Numbered from the stretch's first letter, positions 36,602-45,874 are shown. The stretch is 64,000 nt of DNA from GCA-002708315 sp964460905 (GCA_964460905.1 CAYWRM010000008.1:58840-122839); one strand, 5' to 3'. Program-made: numbers and translations. The notes: generated by a model from the sequence alone, not told the origin.

Positions 36602-37413
36602 ACAGCAACATTAAAATCCCTTAAAGCATCATTTAAAGATGTTTTCTTGTTAGTACTCTCCTTTCTGGTTCCTATAATCAATGCGGCAGGCACTTGATAT
36701 TCGCCGGCAGGAAATTTTTTTGACAAACTTCCTGGTATAACAACTGATCTTGGTGGTACAATTCCTTTGTATTCAATAGGTTTGGTAGCACTAACATCAA
36801 TAATTCGTGTTGATTTAGTTATTACCACATTTGCTCCTAAAACTGCTTCTTTACCAATGTACACACCTTCAACCACTATTGATCTTGATCCAATAAAACA
36901 ATTATCTTCAATAATTACCGGAGAAGCTTGAATTGGTTCCAGTACTCCGCCAATACCAACTCCACCACTTAAGTGTACATTTTTACCAATTTGAGCACAT
37001 GATCCTACTGTTGCCCATGTATCAACCATTGTTCCGCTGTCAACATAAGCACCAATATTTACATACGAAGGCATTAATATTACGCCGGGTGCTAAAAATG
37101 AGCCATGTCGTGCTATTGCATGTGGTACAACACGTACATCAAGTTTTGCATAATTATGTTTAAGAGGTATTTTATCGTGAAATTCAAACATTCCAACTTC
37201 CAAAGTTTCCATTTTACGAATAATAAAATATAGAATAATAGCCTTTTTTATCCAGTCGTTGGTAACCCATTTACCCTCAATATTCTGAGCTACTCTAACT
37301 CTACCCTTATCCAATAGTTCAACCACATCTGTTACAGCTTCAACAATATTTCTATTCGATAGCATACTTCTATCTTTCCAGGAAGCATCAATAAGTTTTT
37401 TTATATTTTCCAT
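36598..37413 (-). CDS. dapD: 2,3,4,5-tetrahydropyridine-2,6-dicarboxylate N-succinyltransferase
   Basis: 271 residues, standard length. The left-handed beta-helix hexapeptides are visible from about residue 100 (GVILMPSYVNIGAYVDSGTMVDTWATVGSCAQIG), including the substrate-binding MPSYVN segment, and the protein ends with the DapD-type C-terminal region. It uses succinyl-CoA in lysine and diaminopimelate synthesis, needed for peptidoglycan. The stop codon shares a TTAA with that of the helicase, so the two genes overlap by 4 bases end to end. Confidence 0.94.
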   Translation of the reverse strand: MENIKKLIDASWKDRSMLSNRNIVEAVTDVVELLDKGRVRVAQNIEGKWVTNDWIKKAIILYFIIRKMETLEVGMFEFHDKIPLKHNYAKLDVRVVPHAIARHGSFLAPGVILMPSYVNIGAYVDSGTMVDTWATVGSCAQIGKNVHLSGGVGIGGVLEPIQASPVIIEDNCFIGSRSIVVEGVYIGKEAVLGANVVITKSTRIIDVSATKPIEYKGIVPPRSVVIPGSLSKKFPAGEYQVPAALIIGTRKESTNKKTSLNDALRDFNVAV

Positions 37414-37448
37414 TGAAATTTAATTTACGATAAAAATATAAAAAAATG

Positions 37449-37456
37449 CTAATTTT
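37449..37456 (+). promoter_or_regulatory. ruvX -7 box
   Basis: TAATTTTG, exact consensus, in the 89-base gap between divergent dapD and ruvX. It directs rightward transcription starting near 37463. Confidence 0.5.
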
Positions 37457-37502
37457 GCAGCTATAATATTCACTTAACTGAAAATAGAAATTAATTAACA
37501 GA

Positions 37503-37919
37503 ATGGGAAGAATCCTCGCCATTGATTATGGACAAAAAAGAGTTGGTCTGGCTGCAACTGATGAAATGCAAATTATTGCTACTGGTCTAACTACTGTGCA
37601 TGTTAAAGATATTTGGAATTATTTGGCTAACTACCTTAATAATGAAGATGTTGAATGTATTGTAGTAGGTGAACCCAGAGATTTAATGAACCGACCATCT
37701 GATTCTGCACGATTTGTTGAACCTTTCGTTAAAGGACTAAGAAAAAAATATCCTCATATGGATATAAAAAGATTCGACGAACGTTTTACTTCAAAAATGG
37801 CTCATGATACAATGTTAGCAGGTGGGCTAAGTAAAACTAAACGACAAAATAAAGCACTTGTCGACACAATAAGTGCTACTTTAATACTACAATCATACAT
37901 GAATGCAGTAAAACTATAA
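37503..37919 (+). CDS. ruvX: YqgF/RuvX RNase H-fold nuclease
   Basis: 138 residues, the usual size. ILAIDYGQKRVGLAATD holds the first catalytic Asp, VVGEPRDL the second strand acidic Glu, and DERFTSKMA the DERxTS motif; a final Asp lies in LVDTISATLIL. YqgF proteins are put forward as Holliday-junction resolvases and as processors of pre-16S rRNA. It is 17 bases ahead of def, so the two are one operon. Confidence 0.92.
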   Translation: MGRILAIDYGQKRVGLAATDEMQIIATGLTTVHVKDIWNYLANYLNNEDVECIVVGEPRDLMNRPSDSARFVEPFVKGLRKKYPHMDIKRFDERFTSKMAHDTMLAGGLSKTKRQNKALVDTISATLILQSYMNAVKL

Positions 37920-37936
37920 TTACAAATAAAATTACA

Positions 37937-38509
37937 ATGATATTACCAATAACAGCCTACGGACATCAAACCCTGAAAAAAGTAGGTGAAGAAATTAGGA
38001 AAGATTACGAAAACATTGACACACTTATTGAAGATATGTTTGAAACCATGTATACTACTAATGGTGTTGGACTTGCTGCCCACCAAATAAATAGGGCGAT
38101 AAGATTATTTATTATTGATCCAACACCTTTTAGTGAAGAACATCCCGAGTTAAATGCTACAAAGAAAGTATTTATTAATGCTTATATAACAAAGGAAGAA
38201 GGTGAAGAAAATGATTTTGAGGAGGGGTGCTTAAGTGTCCCCGGCATTAATGAGGTTGTAAAAAGAAAATCGATAGTTTATATTTCATACTATGATGAAG
38301 ATTTTAACTATCATGAAAATGAAAGATTTGACGGCATATTAGCCAGAATTATTCAGCATGAATATGATCACACTGAAGGTATAGTTTTTATTGAAAGAAT
38401 ACCTAATTTTAAGAAAATTTTATTAAAGGGTAAATTGCGAGATATAAGTACCGGTCTTACTGATGTAGCATACAAAATGATATTGCCAAGGAGGAAAGGA
38501 AAGAGATAG
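37937..38509 (+). CDS. def: Peptide deformylase
   Basis: 190 residues with the three class motifs: GVGLAAHQI, EGCLSVPG and QHEYDH, whose Cys and two His bind the metal. The first motif has His in place of the usual Pro, which is tolerated in some members. It removes the formyl group from new N-termini. Second gene after ruvX, followed at 104 bases by the TPR lipoprotein gene, a common Bacteroidota order. Confidence 0.94.
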   Translation: MILPITAYGHQTLKKVGEEIRKDYENIDTLIEDMFETMYTTNGVGLAAHQINRAIRLFIIDPTPFSEEHPELNATKKVFINAYITKEEGEENDFEEGCLSVPGINEVVKRKSIVYISYYDEDFNYHENERFDGILARIIQHEYDHTEGIVFIERIPNFKKILLKGKLRDISTGLTDVAYKMILPRRKGKR

Positions 38510-38612
38510 ACTTATAAAATAATAGGAAACTATCTATGTTGTAATTGCCTATCAATATTGAACCTTAATTCAAATAATTAATTTCAGATAACAAAATAAA
38601 TAATAATACATT

Positions 38613-39140
38613 ATGTTAAGAATTTCAACCGTTTTATTTATCAGTACAATACTACTTATTTCGTGTAATAACACAAATAATAGTAATAATACAGTAACAC
38701 TCGAGCAAATCAGTTCTCTTGAGAAAGAATTATTTAGTAGTGAGAATTTGTCACTAGATATGGCAAAAGCAAAACATCTGGCAGAACTTTACATTGAGTT
38801 TGCAAAAACACATCCACAAGATCAGTTATCTCCAGAATTTCTTTACAAAGCTTCTGATATTTATATGAATTTGAATTATCCAAAACAAGCACTAGCTCTT
38901 TACGATGATATACTCACGAAATATCCAAGTTACAAAAACAATCCTACAATAATGTTTTTAAAGGGCTTTGTGTATGATGATCAACTGAAAGATTATGATA
39001 ATGCAAGGGTATGTTACGAAAATTTTCTAGAAAAATATCCAGAAAGTGAATTTGCTGATGATGCTATAATTTCGTTAAATAATTTGGGAAAATCACCTGA
39101 AGAAATGATTAAGGAATTTGAATTGAAAAATAATGAGTAA
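38613..39140 (+). CDS. TPR lipoprotein (BamD-like repeats)
   Basis: 175 residues. The signal ends LLISC and is followed by an Asn/Thr-rich stretch, so it is lipid-anchored. Residues 50-160 hold about three TPRs (ELYIEFAKTHP, PEFLYKASDIYMNLNYPKQALALYDDIL, DYDNARVCYENFLEKYPESEFADDAI), similar to BamD/YbgF repeats. It lacks the full five-repeat BamD length, so a role in outer-membrane assembly is only possible. Last gene before a terminator. Confidence 0.8.
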   Translation: MLRISTVLFISTILLISCNNTNNSNNTVTLEQISSLEKELFSSENLSLDMAKAKHLAELYIEFAKTHPQDQLSPEFLYKASDIYMNLNYPKQALALYDDILTKYPSYKNNPTIMFLKGFVYDDQLKDYDNARVCYENFLEKYPESEFADDAIISLNNLGKSPEEMIKEFELKNNE

Positions 39141-39164
39141 AAATTGCACTTCTTAACTAAAACT

Positions 39165-39202
39165 AAAAAAGCTGTACCCCATTATGAGTACAGCTTTTTT
39201 TT
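39165..39202. terminator. Bidirectional terminator
   Basis: AAAAAAGCTGTAC (39165-39177) pairs fully with GTACAGCTTTTTT (39188-39200). The A-run on one side and T-run on the other let it stop transcription from both converging genes. Confidence 0.9.
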
Positions 39203-39217
39203 ATAATTGGTATTTTG

Positions 39218-39730
39218 TTATAATCCAAATGTAACACCAAACTTAATAGCACTAAGTCCGGTATACCCAACTTCAGCAAATAGCCCCATACCTGGAGAAA
39301 ACATCCATCTTCCACCTACAAATACATCAGGGTTTACTGATGTACTTCCACTTACAAGGTCTGTTTTACCACTTATTACTACACCAAAACCTACACCTGC
39401 ATAAGCATCAAAAACATCACTATTAAATGCGTGTACATGCCATGCAGCTCTTGCTCCTGCATAAAAGCGAGGGAAAAATTCTGTATTAGCATATACATAC
39501 GTGTAAGTACCCATTTGAAATTCAGCCAAGCCTCCAAAAGAAACTAATCCGATATCTCCCGTTGGAATAACTCCAACTTCTCCACTAAAATTTACTGTTG
39601 GAATAAGTCCATTGCTATAAGGGATTCCAATACCTGCATTAAACATTAAGTCTCCTTTGTTAAATACATGTTGAGCTTGCATTGTAAATGTAAACATAAC
39701 TACAATAATTAATACTGCTACTTTTCTCAT
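39218..39730 (-). CDS. Small outer-membrane beta-barrel protein
   Basis: 170 residues with a signal peptide ending TMQAQ. The rest is alternating glycine-rich strands with a C-terminal aromatic-Gly-Leu end (IKFGVTFGL), in keeping with an eight-strand outer-membrane barrel. ARAAWHVHAF and AGVGFGV are typical strand turns. No enzyme or binding motif is recognised. It ends at the shared terminator. Confidence 0.7.
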   Translation of the reverse strand: MRKVAVLIIVVMFTFTMQAQHVFNKGDLMFNAGIGIPYSNGLIPTVNFSGEVGVIPTGDIGLVSFGGLAEFQMGTYTYVYANTEFFPRFYAGARAAWHVHAFNSDVFDAYAGVGFGVVISGKTDLVSGSTSVNPDVFVGGRWMFSPGMGLFAEVGYTGLSAIKFGVTFGL

Positions 39731-39769
39731 AATAAAATTAATTAATTTGAATTTAAATTGGGTTAAATA

Positions 39770-41314
39770 TTACTTGGCATAGTTGATTGCTCGTGTTTCA
39801 CGTATTACGGTAATTTTAATTTGCCCTGGATAGGTCATTTCTTCTTGAATCTTGCGTGATAATTCATATGATATTTTATCAGCATCACTATCACTAACTT
39901 GTTCAGCTCCAACAATTACCCTTAGTTCACGCCCTGCCTGAATAGCATATGTTTTAACAACACCGGGATAAGTAAGGGCAAGGCCTTCAAGCTTTTTAAG
40001 TCGTTGGATATAAGCTTCAACCACTTCACGACGAGCACCTGGTCGTGCACCCGAAATAGCATCGCATATTTGTACAATAGGTGATATTAAATTTTCCATT
40101 TCAATCTCATCATGGTGAGCACCAATGGCATTACACACATCGGGCTTTTCCTTGAACTTTTCGGCAAGTTTCATACCCAATATTGCATGAGGAAGCTCTG
40201 CTTCATTTTCAGCAATTTTTCCAATATCATGTAATAATCCGGCTCGTTTAGCTACTTTTGGATTTAAGCCTAACTCGGAAGCCATTGTTGCACTCAAATT
40301 AGCTACCTCTTTGGAGTGAGCTAATAGATTTTGCCCATAGGATGACCTGTATTTCATGCGCCCAACAAGTTTAATAAGTTCGTGGTGCATATTGTGTATA
40401 CCAAGATCGATAACAGTTCTTTTTCCAACTTCAAGTATTTCTTGATCAACCTCTTTACGTGTTTTTGTGACAATCTCTTCAATTCGTGCCGGATGTATTC
40501 TGCCATCGATAACCAATTTCTGTAATGATAATCTAGCTACTTCTCGACGGATAGGATCAAAACCTGAAAGCAATATTGCATCGGGGCTGTCATCAATAAT
40601 AATTTCAATGCCTGTCATTGCTTCCAATGCTCGTATATTTCTACCTTCACGGCCAATAATTCGTCCCTTAATTTCATCACTTTCAATATTAAATACAGTT
40701 ACAGTATTCTCAATTGCATGTTCAGCCGCAGTTCGTTGTATAGTTTCGATTACTATTTTTTTAGCTTCACGGTTGGCTGTTAAGGTAGCTTCATCTGCTA
40801 TTTCACGTATGTGAATCATTGCTTCAGATTCAGCTTCACCTTTAAGTGATTCAATAAGTTGCTCTTTTGCCTGTTCAGCAGAAAATCCACTTACTATTTC
40901 AAGTTGTTTTACTTGTTCCCTATGCATCTTATCAACTTCTTCCTGCTTTCTGTCTAGTATAACAAGCTGATTATCAAGATTTATTTTAAGGGCATCAATA
41001 CTTCTTTGTGTTCGTTTTGCTTCTTCAATTTTTTTAGAAAGTATTGAATCTCGCTGTCTTATCTTATTTTCATTTCTTTGAATAAGATTATTTTTTTCGT
41101 TAATAACCTTTTCATGCTCACCTTTAAGCTGAAGAAATTTTTCCTTTGCCTGAAGTATCTTTTCCTTTTTTATAATTTCGGCTTTTTCTCTTGCTTCGTC
41201 AAGAATAAGATTACTTTTTTTAAGTAATGATTTCTTCAGGAAAGTACTTGTAATAATACCACCTACAATTAACGAAAGTGCAGTGGTAATAATTAAAATA
41301 AATGTATCATCCAT
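39770..41314 (-). CDS. rny: Ribonuclease Y
   Basis: 514 residues in the usual order: an N-terminal membrane helix (ITTALSLIVGGIITSTFL), a long coiled coil to about 190, a KH domain with GRIIGREGRNIRALEAMTGIEIIIDD, and an HD domain with HSKEVANLSA and LLHDIGK that holds the metal-binding residues. It starts mRNA decay as an endonuclease at the inner membrane. It lies downstream of zapA and the 6S RNA candidate on the same strand. Confidence 0.95.
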   Translation of the reverse strand: MDDTFILIITTALSLIVGGIITSTFLKKSLLKKSNLILDEAREKAEIIKKEKILQAKEKFLQLKGEHEKVINEKNNLIQRNENKIRQRDSILSKKIEEAKRTQRSIDALKINLDNQLVILDRKQEEVDKMHREQVKQLEIVSGFSAEQAKEQLIESLKGEAESEAMIHIREIADEATLTANREAKKIVIETIQRTAAEHAIENTVTVFNIESDEIKGRIIGREGRNIRALEAMTGIEIIIDDSPDAILLSGFDPIRREVARLSLQKLVIDGRIHPARIEEIVTKTRKEVDQEILEVGKRTVIDLGIHNMHHELIKLVGRMKYRSSYGQNLLAHSKEVANLSATMASELGLNPKVAKRAGLLHDIGKIAENEAELPHAILGMKLAEKFKEKPDVCNAIGAHHDEIEMENLISPIVQICDAISGARPGARREVVEAYIQRLKKLEGLALTYPGVVKTYAIQAGRELRVIVGAEQVSDSDADKISYELSRKIQEEMTYPGQIKITVIRETRAINYAK

Positions 41315-41349
41315 AACTTATCAATTTTAAGATATGCAAAACAGAAGAT

Positions 41350-41551
41350 AAAAAAAGGCCCGCAATAATCCGGAGTTATGTAAACTCCATTTTTTAAAAC
41401 GTCTAGGGCTGCCAGCATTTTCGAACTTCCAGCGTCCTCCCGAAGGAGAATTATCAGCCATGGCTAATAATCAGGCCTGTTCTAAGATCCTTTGAGCTTA
41501 TCCCTAATTGTTGTAGTGTTGAATTTACAAACTGTGAATTACACGGGCTCT
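41350..41551 (-). ncRNA. ssrS: 6S RNA candidate
   Basis: On the minus strand, GAGCCCGTG near 41550 pairs with the 3' segment GCGGGCC near 41357, closing a long rod that ends in a T-run. Inside are a central region with a 3'-side hairpin GGAGTT-TACAT-AACTCC, an apical AGCCATGGCT hairpin, and CTCCTTCGGGAG with a UUCG loop. This rod, bubble and apical layout and the size of about 200 nt fit 6S RNA, which binds sigma-70-type RNA polymerase. Neighbouring zapA supports the call, since ssrS is next to zapA in E. coli. Ends are estimated. Confidence 0.7.
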
Positions 41552-41576
41552 AATATATTTTTAAGAACGTACGATT

Positions 41577-41870
41577 TTATAGTTCAAGATGCTTTGTTAA
41601 TACTGCATCAATTTCCATCAGCTTATCTTTCATTTCCTTATCTCTGAAAGATTTTTCATTTTCAATGTGCATTAAGCCTGAAGCATATTGCAATGTAACC
41701 ATTGCATACAGATCTTGCATATCTTTATATTCAAACGATTTTGAATATTTATTTATTGTATTATTAACATTTTCTGCAGCTTTTCTAACAGTTTCCTCTT
41801 CTTCCCTGCTAATTGTCAAGCTGTAAGGTCTTCCTCCTATGTTAACTTTTATATTTAGATCTGTTTTCAT
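41577..41870 (-). CDS. zapA: Cell division protein ZapA
   Basis: 97 residues from the ATG at 41870; a TTG two codons upstream is less likely. The N-terminal half has the ZapA beta-hairpin (KVNIGGRPYSLTI, then REEEETVRKAAENVN), and the C-terminal half is a coiled coil. It binds FtsZ and bundles protofilaments at the Z-ring. It lies between a small coiled-coil gene and the 6S RNA candidate. Confidence 0.9.
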   Translation of the reverse strand: MKTDLNIKVNIGGRPYSLTISREEEETVRKAAENVNNTINKYSKSFEYKDMQDLYAMVTLQYASGLMHIENEKSFRDKEMKDKLMEIDAVLTKHLEL

Positions 41871-41894
41871 TATCAACTTTAAATAGATAATGAA

Positions 41895-42182
41895 CTATTC
41901 GCTTAGTACTTCAATACACCTGTCTATCTCCTCTATCAAACTATCAACTTTTTTTCTGCCCTCTTCAACACCAAATTCTATCTCTAATGTATTTGCAAGT
42001 GTAAATTTAAATAATTCTTTTTGATTATTGTCTATATTTATATATAATTCTTCAATTTTTTTTGAAGAAACTTCTACTTCTAATTCCAATTTACTATTTT
42101 CTTTTTTGAGTAGTTCGTTAGATTCAATTAATTTTCTAACTTTATACTCGATTCCAGTAATTAATATTTTTTCGTTAGCCAT
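41895..42182 (-). CDS. Small coiled-coil protein next to zapA
   Basis: 95 residues, almost all heptad-patterned (RKLIESNELLKKENSKLELEVEVSSKKIEEL), no signal peptide. The start ATG follows a CAAATTTA box (TAnnTTTG on the minus strand) at 42205-42212. It is 24 bases ahead of zapA, and a small coiled-coil gene at this position is common in Bacteroidota. A ZapB-like role in division is inference from context. Confidence 0.6.
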   Translation of the reverse strand: MANEKILITGIEYKVRKLIESNELLKKENSKLELEVEVSSKKIEELYINIDNNQKELFKFTLANTLEIEFGVEEGRKKVDSLIEEIDRCIEVLSE

Positions 42183-42204
42183 TGAAGAAGTTTCAATACT
42201 TGTG

Positions 42205-42212
42205 CAAATTTA
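42205..42212 (-). promoter_or_regulatory. -7 box for the zapA cluster
   Basis: On the minus strand this reads TAAATTTG, an exact match, giving a start near 42198 and a 15-base leader for the coiled-coil gene. Confidence 0.45.
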
Positions 42213-42298
42213 CAAATAAATGTGGTACTACTGCATCTAATACTGAAATACAAATTAATGAGCTAATTGTCAGGCTATAAAAAATTAAATCAATTTTT

Positions 42299-43567
42299 AT
42301 GAATGAGGATTTCTTATATTATTTATGGACATACAAGTTAGTAAAGCATAATCCTACTATTACAACTGGCGAGCAAATTCAAATTATTACACCAGGGATT
42401 AGAAATCACGATAGCGGCCCAGATTTTTTTAATGCAATGATAAAAATTGGAGAAACAAGTTGGGCTGGAAATGTCGAAATGCATGTTAACTCATCCGATT
42501 GGTTTAAACACAAGCATCAAAACAACCATTCATATGATAATATTATTCTTCATGTTGTTTATAATAATGATAAAATTGTTCGCCGCCTTAATTCTGAGGT
42601 TATTCCTACTCTTGAGCTAAAAAATAAATTTGACCCGGTTATTTTTAGTAACTATCAGAATTTTTTGAATTCCCGTAATAGCATCCCATGTCATAATCAA
42701 ATATACCAGATTAAACTTTTTGAAAGGCTAAGTTGGTTCGACAGGCTAATGTCCGAACGACTTGAACAAAAATCAGACGAAATAATAGAGCTACTTGAAC
42801 TATCAAAAAATGACCTGATGCAGGTTTTTTATCAAAGATTGGCCAGAAGTTTTGGGTATACATCAAATGCAGACGCTTTTGAACAGCTATCGTCAGCAAT
42901 ACCGCTTAACTTATTAACTAAGCACAAAGATAATCTAATGCAAATAGAATCTTTACTTTATGGGCAATCAGGTTTGCTGCCATCAAGACAATCTGATGAT
43001 TATACTTCTAATTTAGAGAAAGAATGGGATTTTTTAAGACGTAAATATAGCCTGGTACCTATGGAAGGAAGTCTATGGAAGTTCATGCGAATGCGTCCGG
43101 TTAGTTTTCCCACAATTAGAATATCACAGTTTGCCAATCTTATTTATAACTCTGAAGGGTTACTAAATGATATACTGGAAGCTGACAAATTGCAATATGT
43201 AATAAGTTTGCTATCAGTAGCAGCTTCGCCATATTGGGATAACCACTATCAATTTGAGAAATTAGCAGTTGGAAAAACAAAAAAACTAGGCTTGTCATCT
43301 ATTTATATAATTTTGATAAACACAATTATTCCAACTCTATTTGTTTATGGAAAAATGAAAAATGATATTGCTTTACAAGAGAAAGCACTTAGTTGGTTAG
43401 TGGAAATAAAACCGGAATCGAATACTATTACTCGTGAATTTAAATTAATGGGTATTACTGCAGAAAACGCTTCACAATCACAAGCACTAATACAGCTCAA
43501 AAATAATTATTGTTCTAAAAAACGCTGTCTAAACTGTAGGTTTGGTCATGTGCTATTGAATAGGTAA
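42299..43567 (+). CDS. DUF2851-family protein
   Basis: 422 residues. The N-terminal part (GEQIQIITPGIRNHDSGPDFFNAMIKIG) and SWAGNVEMHV near residue 60 are family hallmarks, followed by helical regions and a C-terminal CSKKRCLNCRFGH, a four-residue-spaced Cys group of a possible metal site. The His/Asp/Glu-rich N-terminus could be nuclease-like. The family is widespread in Bacteroidota and has no known function to my knowledge. Confidence 0.85.
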   Translation: MNEDFLYYLWTYKLVKHNPTITTGEQIQIITPGIRNHDSGPDFFNAMIKIGETSWAGNVEMHVNSSDWFKHKHQNNHSYDNIILHVVYNNDKIVRRLNSEVIPTLELKNKFDPVIFSNYQNFLNSRNSIPCHNQIYQIKLFERLSWFDRLMSERLEQKSDEIIELLELSKNDLMQVFYQRLARSFGYTSNADAFEQLSSAIPLNLLTKHKDNLMQIESLLYGQSGLLPSRQSDDYTSNLEKEWDFLRRKYSLVPMEGSLWKFMRMRPVSFPTIRISQFANLIYNSEGLLNDILEADKLQYVISLLSVAASPYWDNHYQFEKLAVGKTKKLGLSSIYIILINTIIPTLFVYGKMKNDIALQEKALSWLVEIKPESNTITREFKLMGITAENASQSQALIQLKNNYCSKKRCLNCRFGHVLLNR

Positions 43568-43666
43568 ATAAAAACCTAAACAGACATTTAGTTCTTAATG
43601 AGGTTTATTTCAACTGTAGCTATTTTGAAATATTCGCACTCAAACCAGAGGTAAGGCAATATTTCA

Positions 43667-43674
43667 TAATTTTG
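43667..43674 (+). promoter_or_regulatory. K+ channel gene -7 box
   Basis: TAATTTTG, exact consensus. Transcription from about 43681 puts the TTG start codon at 43694 within 15 bases of the 5' end. Confidence 0.45.
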
Positions 43675-43693
43675 TAAAAATAAAAACAAAGCA

Positions 43694-44719
43694 TTGAACG
43701 AAAATAATAGTCATCAAAACGTAATTACGGCATTTCTTCTATTAGTAGTAGTTATAGTAATTGGTATAGTAGGATATATGCATATTGATGACTTTAGCTT
43801 TGTTGATGCTGTTTACATGACAATTATTACTGTTTCAACAGTTGGTTTTGGCGAAGTTCATACTCTTTCTGATGGAGGTAAGCTCTTTACTTCTGTATTA
43901 ATATTGGCTAGTATTATAGTACTTGGATACGCTATAAGCATGCTTACTCAAAAGCTTATACATTCACAAATGAGTTTTTTTTATTCACGTAATAATAAAA
44001 AAAGAAGGTTAAAAAAAATGGAAAAACATGTAATAGTTGTTGGATATGGCAGAAATGGAAAACAAGTAGTTAATGAAATGTTGACTCTTGGGTTAAAACT
44101 TATTGTTGTTGATGAAAACCACGAACTGGTTATTAATAATATGGGACTACCTGTGAGATTTATTGAAGGAGATGCAACAGAAGATGAAGTATTAATAAAA
44201 GCAGGAATTAAAACAGCACGCGCATTAATTTCAACTCTTCCAAATGATGCCGACAACCTATTTGTTGTATTAACAGCTCGATCACTAAATCCTGAATTAA
44301 AGATAATTAGCAGAGCATCCAGCGAAAGCTCCCAGAAGAAATTAAGGATGGCCGGGGTTGACAACGTTGTTATGCCTGAACGTGTTGGAGGTGCACATAT
44401 GGCAACATTGGTGGCTCAACCCGACATTGTTGAGTTTCTTGATCACTTATCGATTCACAGCAATACACCTACTCAACTTATGGAAATTATGTGCAACGAA
44501 CTTCCGCCCGACTTAATAAATAAACCAATATGTGAAATAGGAATTAGAAAGAAATCGGGAGCCAATATAATTGGCTTAAAAACAGCAATAGGCGATTTAA
44601 TAATAAACCCCTCCCCTGACACTAAATTAATACCAAACTCTAAATTATTTGTACTGGGAACCAAGGAACAAATCACTCATATGAAACAAATTATGACTGG
44701 AACTGATAATCAAATATAA
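43694..44719 (+). CDS. Potassium channel with TrkA-N/TrkA-C regulatory domains
   Basis: 341 residues. It starts at TTG: no ATG lies between the in-frame stop at 43667 and Met29, which would remove part of TM1. Two helices flank a pore with TVSTVGFGEV, where the filter TVGFG suits K+. Residues about 112-240 are an RCK/TrkA-N Rossmann domain (VIVVGYGRNGKQV), and 265-341 a TrkA-C domain. The layout is that of MthK-like channels gated by ligand binding to the RCK ring. Confidence 0.88.
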   Translation: MNENNSHQNVITAFLLLVVVIVIGIVGYMHIDDFSFVDAVYMTIITVSTVGFGEVHTLSDGGKLFTSVLILASIIVLGYAISMLTQKLIHSQMSFFYSRNNKKRRLKKMEKHVIVVGYGRNGKQVVNEMLTLGLKLIVVDENHELVINNMGLPVRFIEGDATEDEVLIKAGIKTARALISTLPNDADNLFVVLTARSLNPELKIISRASSESSQKKLRMAGVDNVVMPERVGGAHMATLVAQPDIVEFLDHLSIHSNTPTQLMEIMCNELPPDLINKPICEIGIRKKSGANIIGLKTAIGDLIINPSPDTKLIPNSKLFVLGTKEQITHMKQIMTGTDNQI

Positions 44720-44792
44720 TAGCTAAAAGTTAATCAAACTATAGAATTATCATATCCCCTTTTTATAAGAATACTGATTATGTAAAAATTAC

Positions 44793-44800
44793 TAATTTTG
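44793..44800 (+). promoter_or_regulatory. -7 box of the lipoprotein pair
   Basis: TAATTTTG, exact consensus, gives a start near 44807 and a leader of about 22 bases before the ATG 44829. Confidence 0.45.
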
Positions 44801-44828
44801 CATTGTATTATTTTATTCATATTATATT

Positions 44829-45362
44829 ATGAAAAAGTCAGTCGTTTTCTTATTAGTAATTGCTCTTTCATACGGATCTTGCAAAGAGATCGATAAACTA
44901 ACACATTTTTATATAGAAAACACTAGTAATATTACTATTGAGCCGACTCTTTTTATTGATGTACCATTTGATGTTTGGACACCCGAGATACCAACAAATT
45001 CAGAAACAGCATTTGAAAACAACGGCACTCGAACAGATTTGATTGAAGAAATTGTTCTAACAGAAATGCAAATGGATATTACTTCGCCTGATTCTCAATC
45101 ATTTGATTTTCTTAAATCAATAGAAATATTTATTACTGCCGAAGGTATTGAAGAGAAAAAAATTGCATGGTATGATGATATTCCTAGTACGGGTTTAATA
45201 TCAATTAGCCTTGTAACTACAGACGATGATTTAAAAGATTATATAAAAAAGGATGAATATAAACTGCGTAGCCGAACGGTTACGCGACAGTTAATTTCAG
45301 TAAGTATAGATATTGAAATTACAAATAAATTTTTTGTTGATGCAACTATATTTGGCATCTAA
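44829..45362 (+). CDS. Hypothetical lipoprotein
   Basis: 177 residues. The signal peptide ends SYGSC, so it is lipidated. The mature chain is rich in Thr, Ile and acidic residues and predicted mainly beta (ITIEPTLFIDVPFDVWTPEIP, then MQMDITSPDSQSFDFLKSIEIFI). No family recognised. A second lipoprotein gene follows after 22 bases, so the two may share a transcript and a location. Confidence 0.65.
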   Translation: MKKSVVFLLVIALSYGSCKEIDKLTHFYIENTSNITIEPTLFIDVPFDVWTPEIPTNSETAFENNGTRTDLIEEIVLTEMQMDITSPDSQSFDFLKSIEIFITAEGIEEKKIAWYDDIPSTGLISISLVTTDDDLKDYIKKDEYKLRSRTVTRQLISVSIDIEITNKFFVDATIFGI

Positions 45363-45384
45363 ATTAATAATTAAAAAAAGACCA

Positions 45385-45798
45385 ATGAATAAGAACATTT
45401 TCACTGCATTAGCAGTTTTATTTAGTATAACAGTTTTAATTTGGTCAGGATGTAAAAAGGATGATGGTCCGAACACAGAACGGTTTATTATTCAGATAGA
45501 TAGCATAGTTCACCCTGACACTATCAATTTTGGAGCAGATTTAAGTATAAAATTTTATGGCCCCATAGGTCCTGATGGATGTTATGCTTTTGACAAGTTA
45601 GTGCCGGAGTTTATTGAAGGTGAGCTAGTAATTGTTAGTTGGGGTATTCACACTTTTGAAGATATTTGCACTCAGTCAGCAGTTTACATGAATGGGCATG
45701 AATTATTGGTTAGTGAAGTGCCAGCTGGCGAATTTATTATAAAAGCTGTTCAGCCTAATGGTTCAGCCATAATAGGAAATGTTTTTGTAAAAGAATAA
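45385..45798 (+). CDS. Hypothetical surface lipoprotein
   Basis: 137 residues from the ATG at 45385; the longer frame from 45313 overlaps the upstream lipoprotein gene and lacks a signal. The signal peptide ends LIWSGC followed by KKDD, the Lys/acidic tag of the Bacteroidota surface-export type. The mature part appears to be an all-beta domain (ERFIIQIDSI, LSIKFYGPIG, EFIIKAVQPNGS). No family is recognised. Confidence 0.7.
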   Translation: MNKNIFTALAVLFSITVLIWSGCKKDDGPNTERFIIQIDSIVHPDTINFGADLSIKFYGPIGPDGCYAFDKLVPEFIEGELVIVSWGIHTFEDICTQSAVYMNGHELLVSEVPAGEFIIKAVQPNGSAIIGNVFVKE

Positions 45799-45874
45799 TT
45801 TGTCTAAATTTATGGATTCTTAGTAAAATTATTAGAATCCTTACTCTTTAGCAAGTAACAAATAGTACGTAACT

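Noticed and set aside
39218..39404. 65-residue plus-strand frame
   Set aside because: It is the complement of the barrel gene on the minus strand and has no family features.
45313..45384. Longer start for the surface lipoprotein
   Set aside because: It overlaps the preceding lipoprotein gene and would hide the signal peptide and lipobox.
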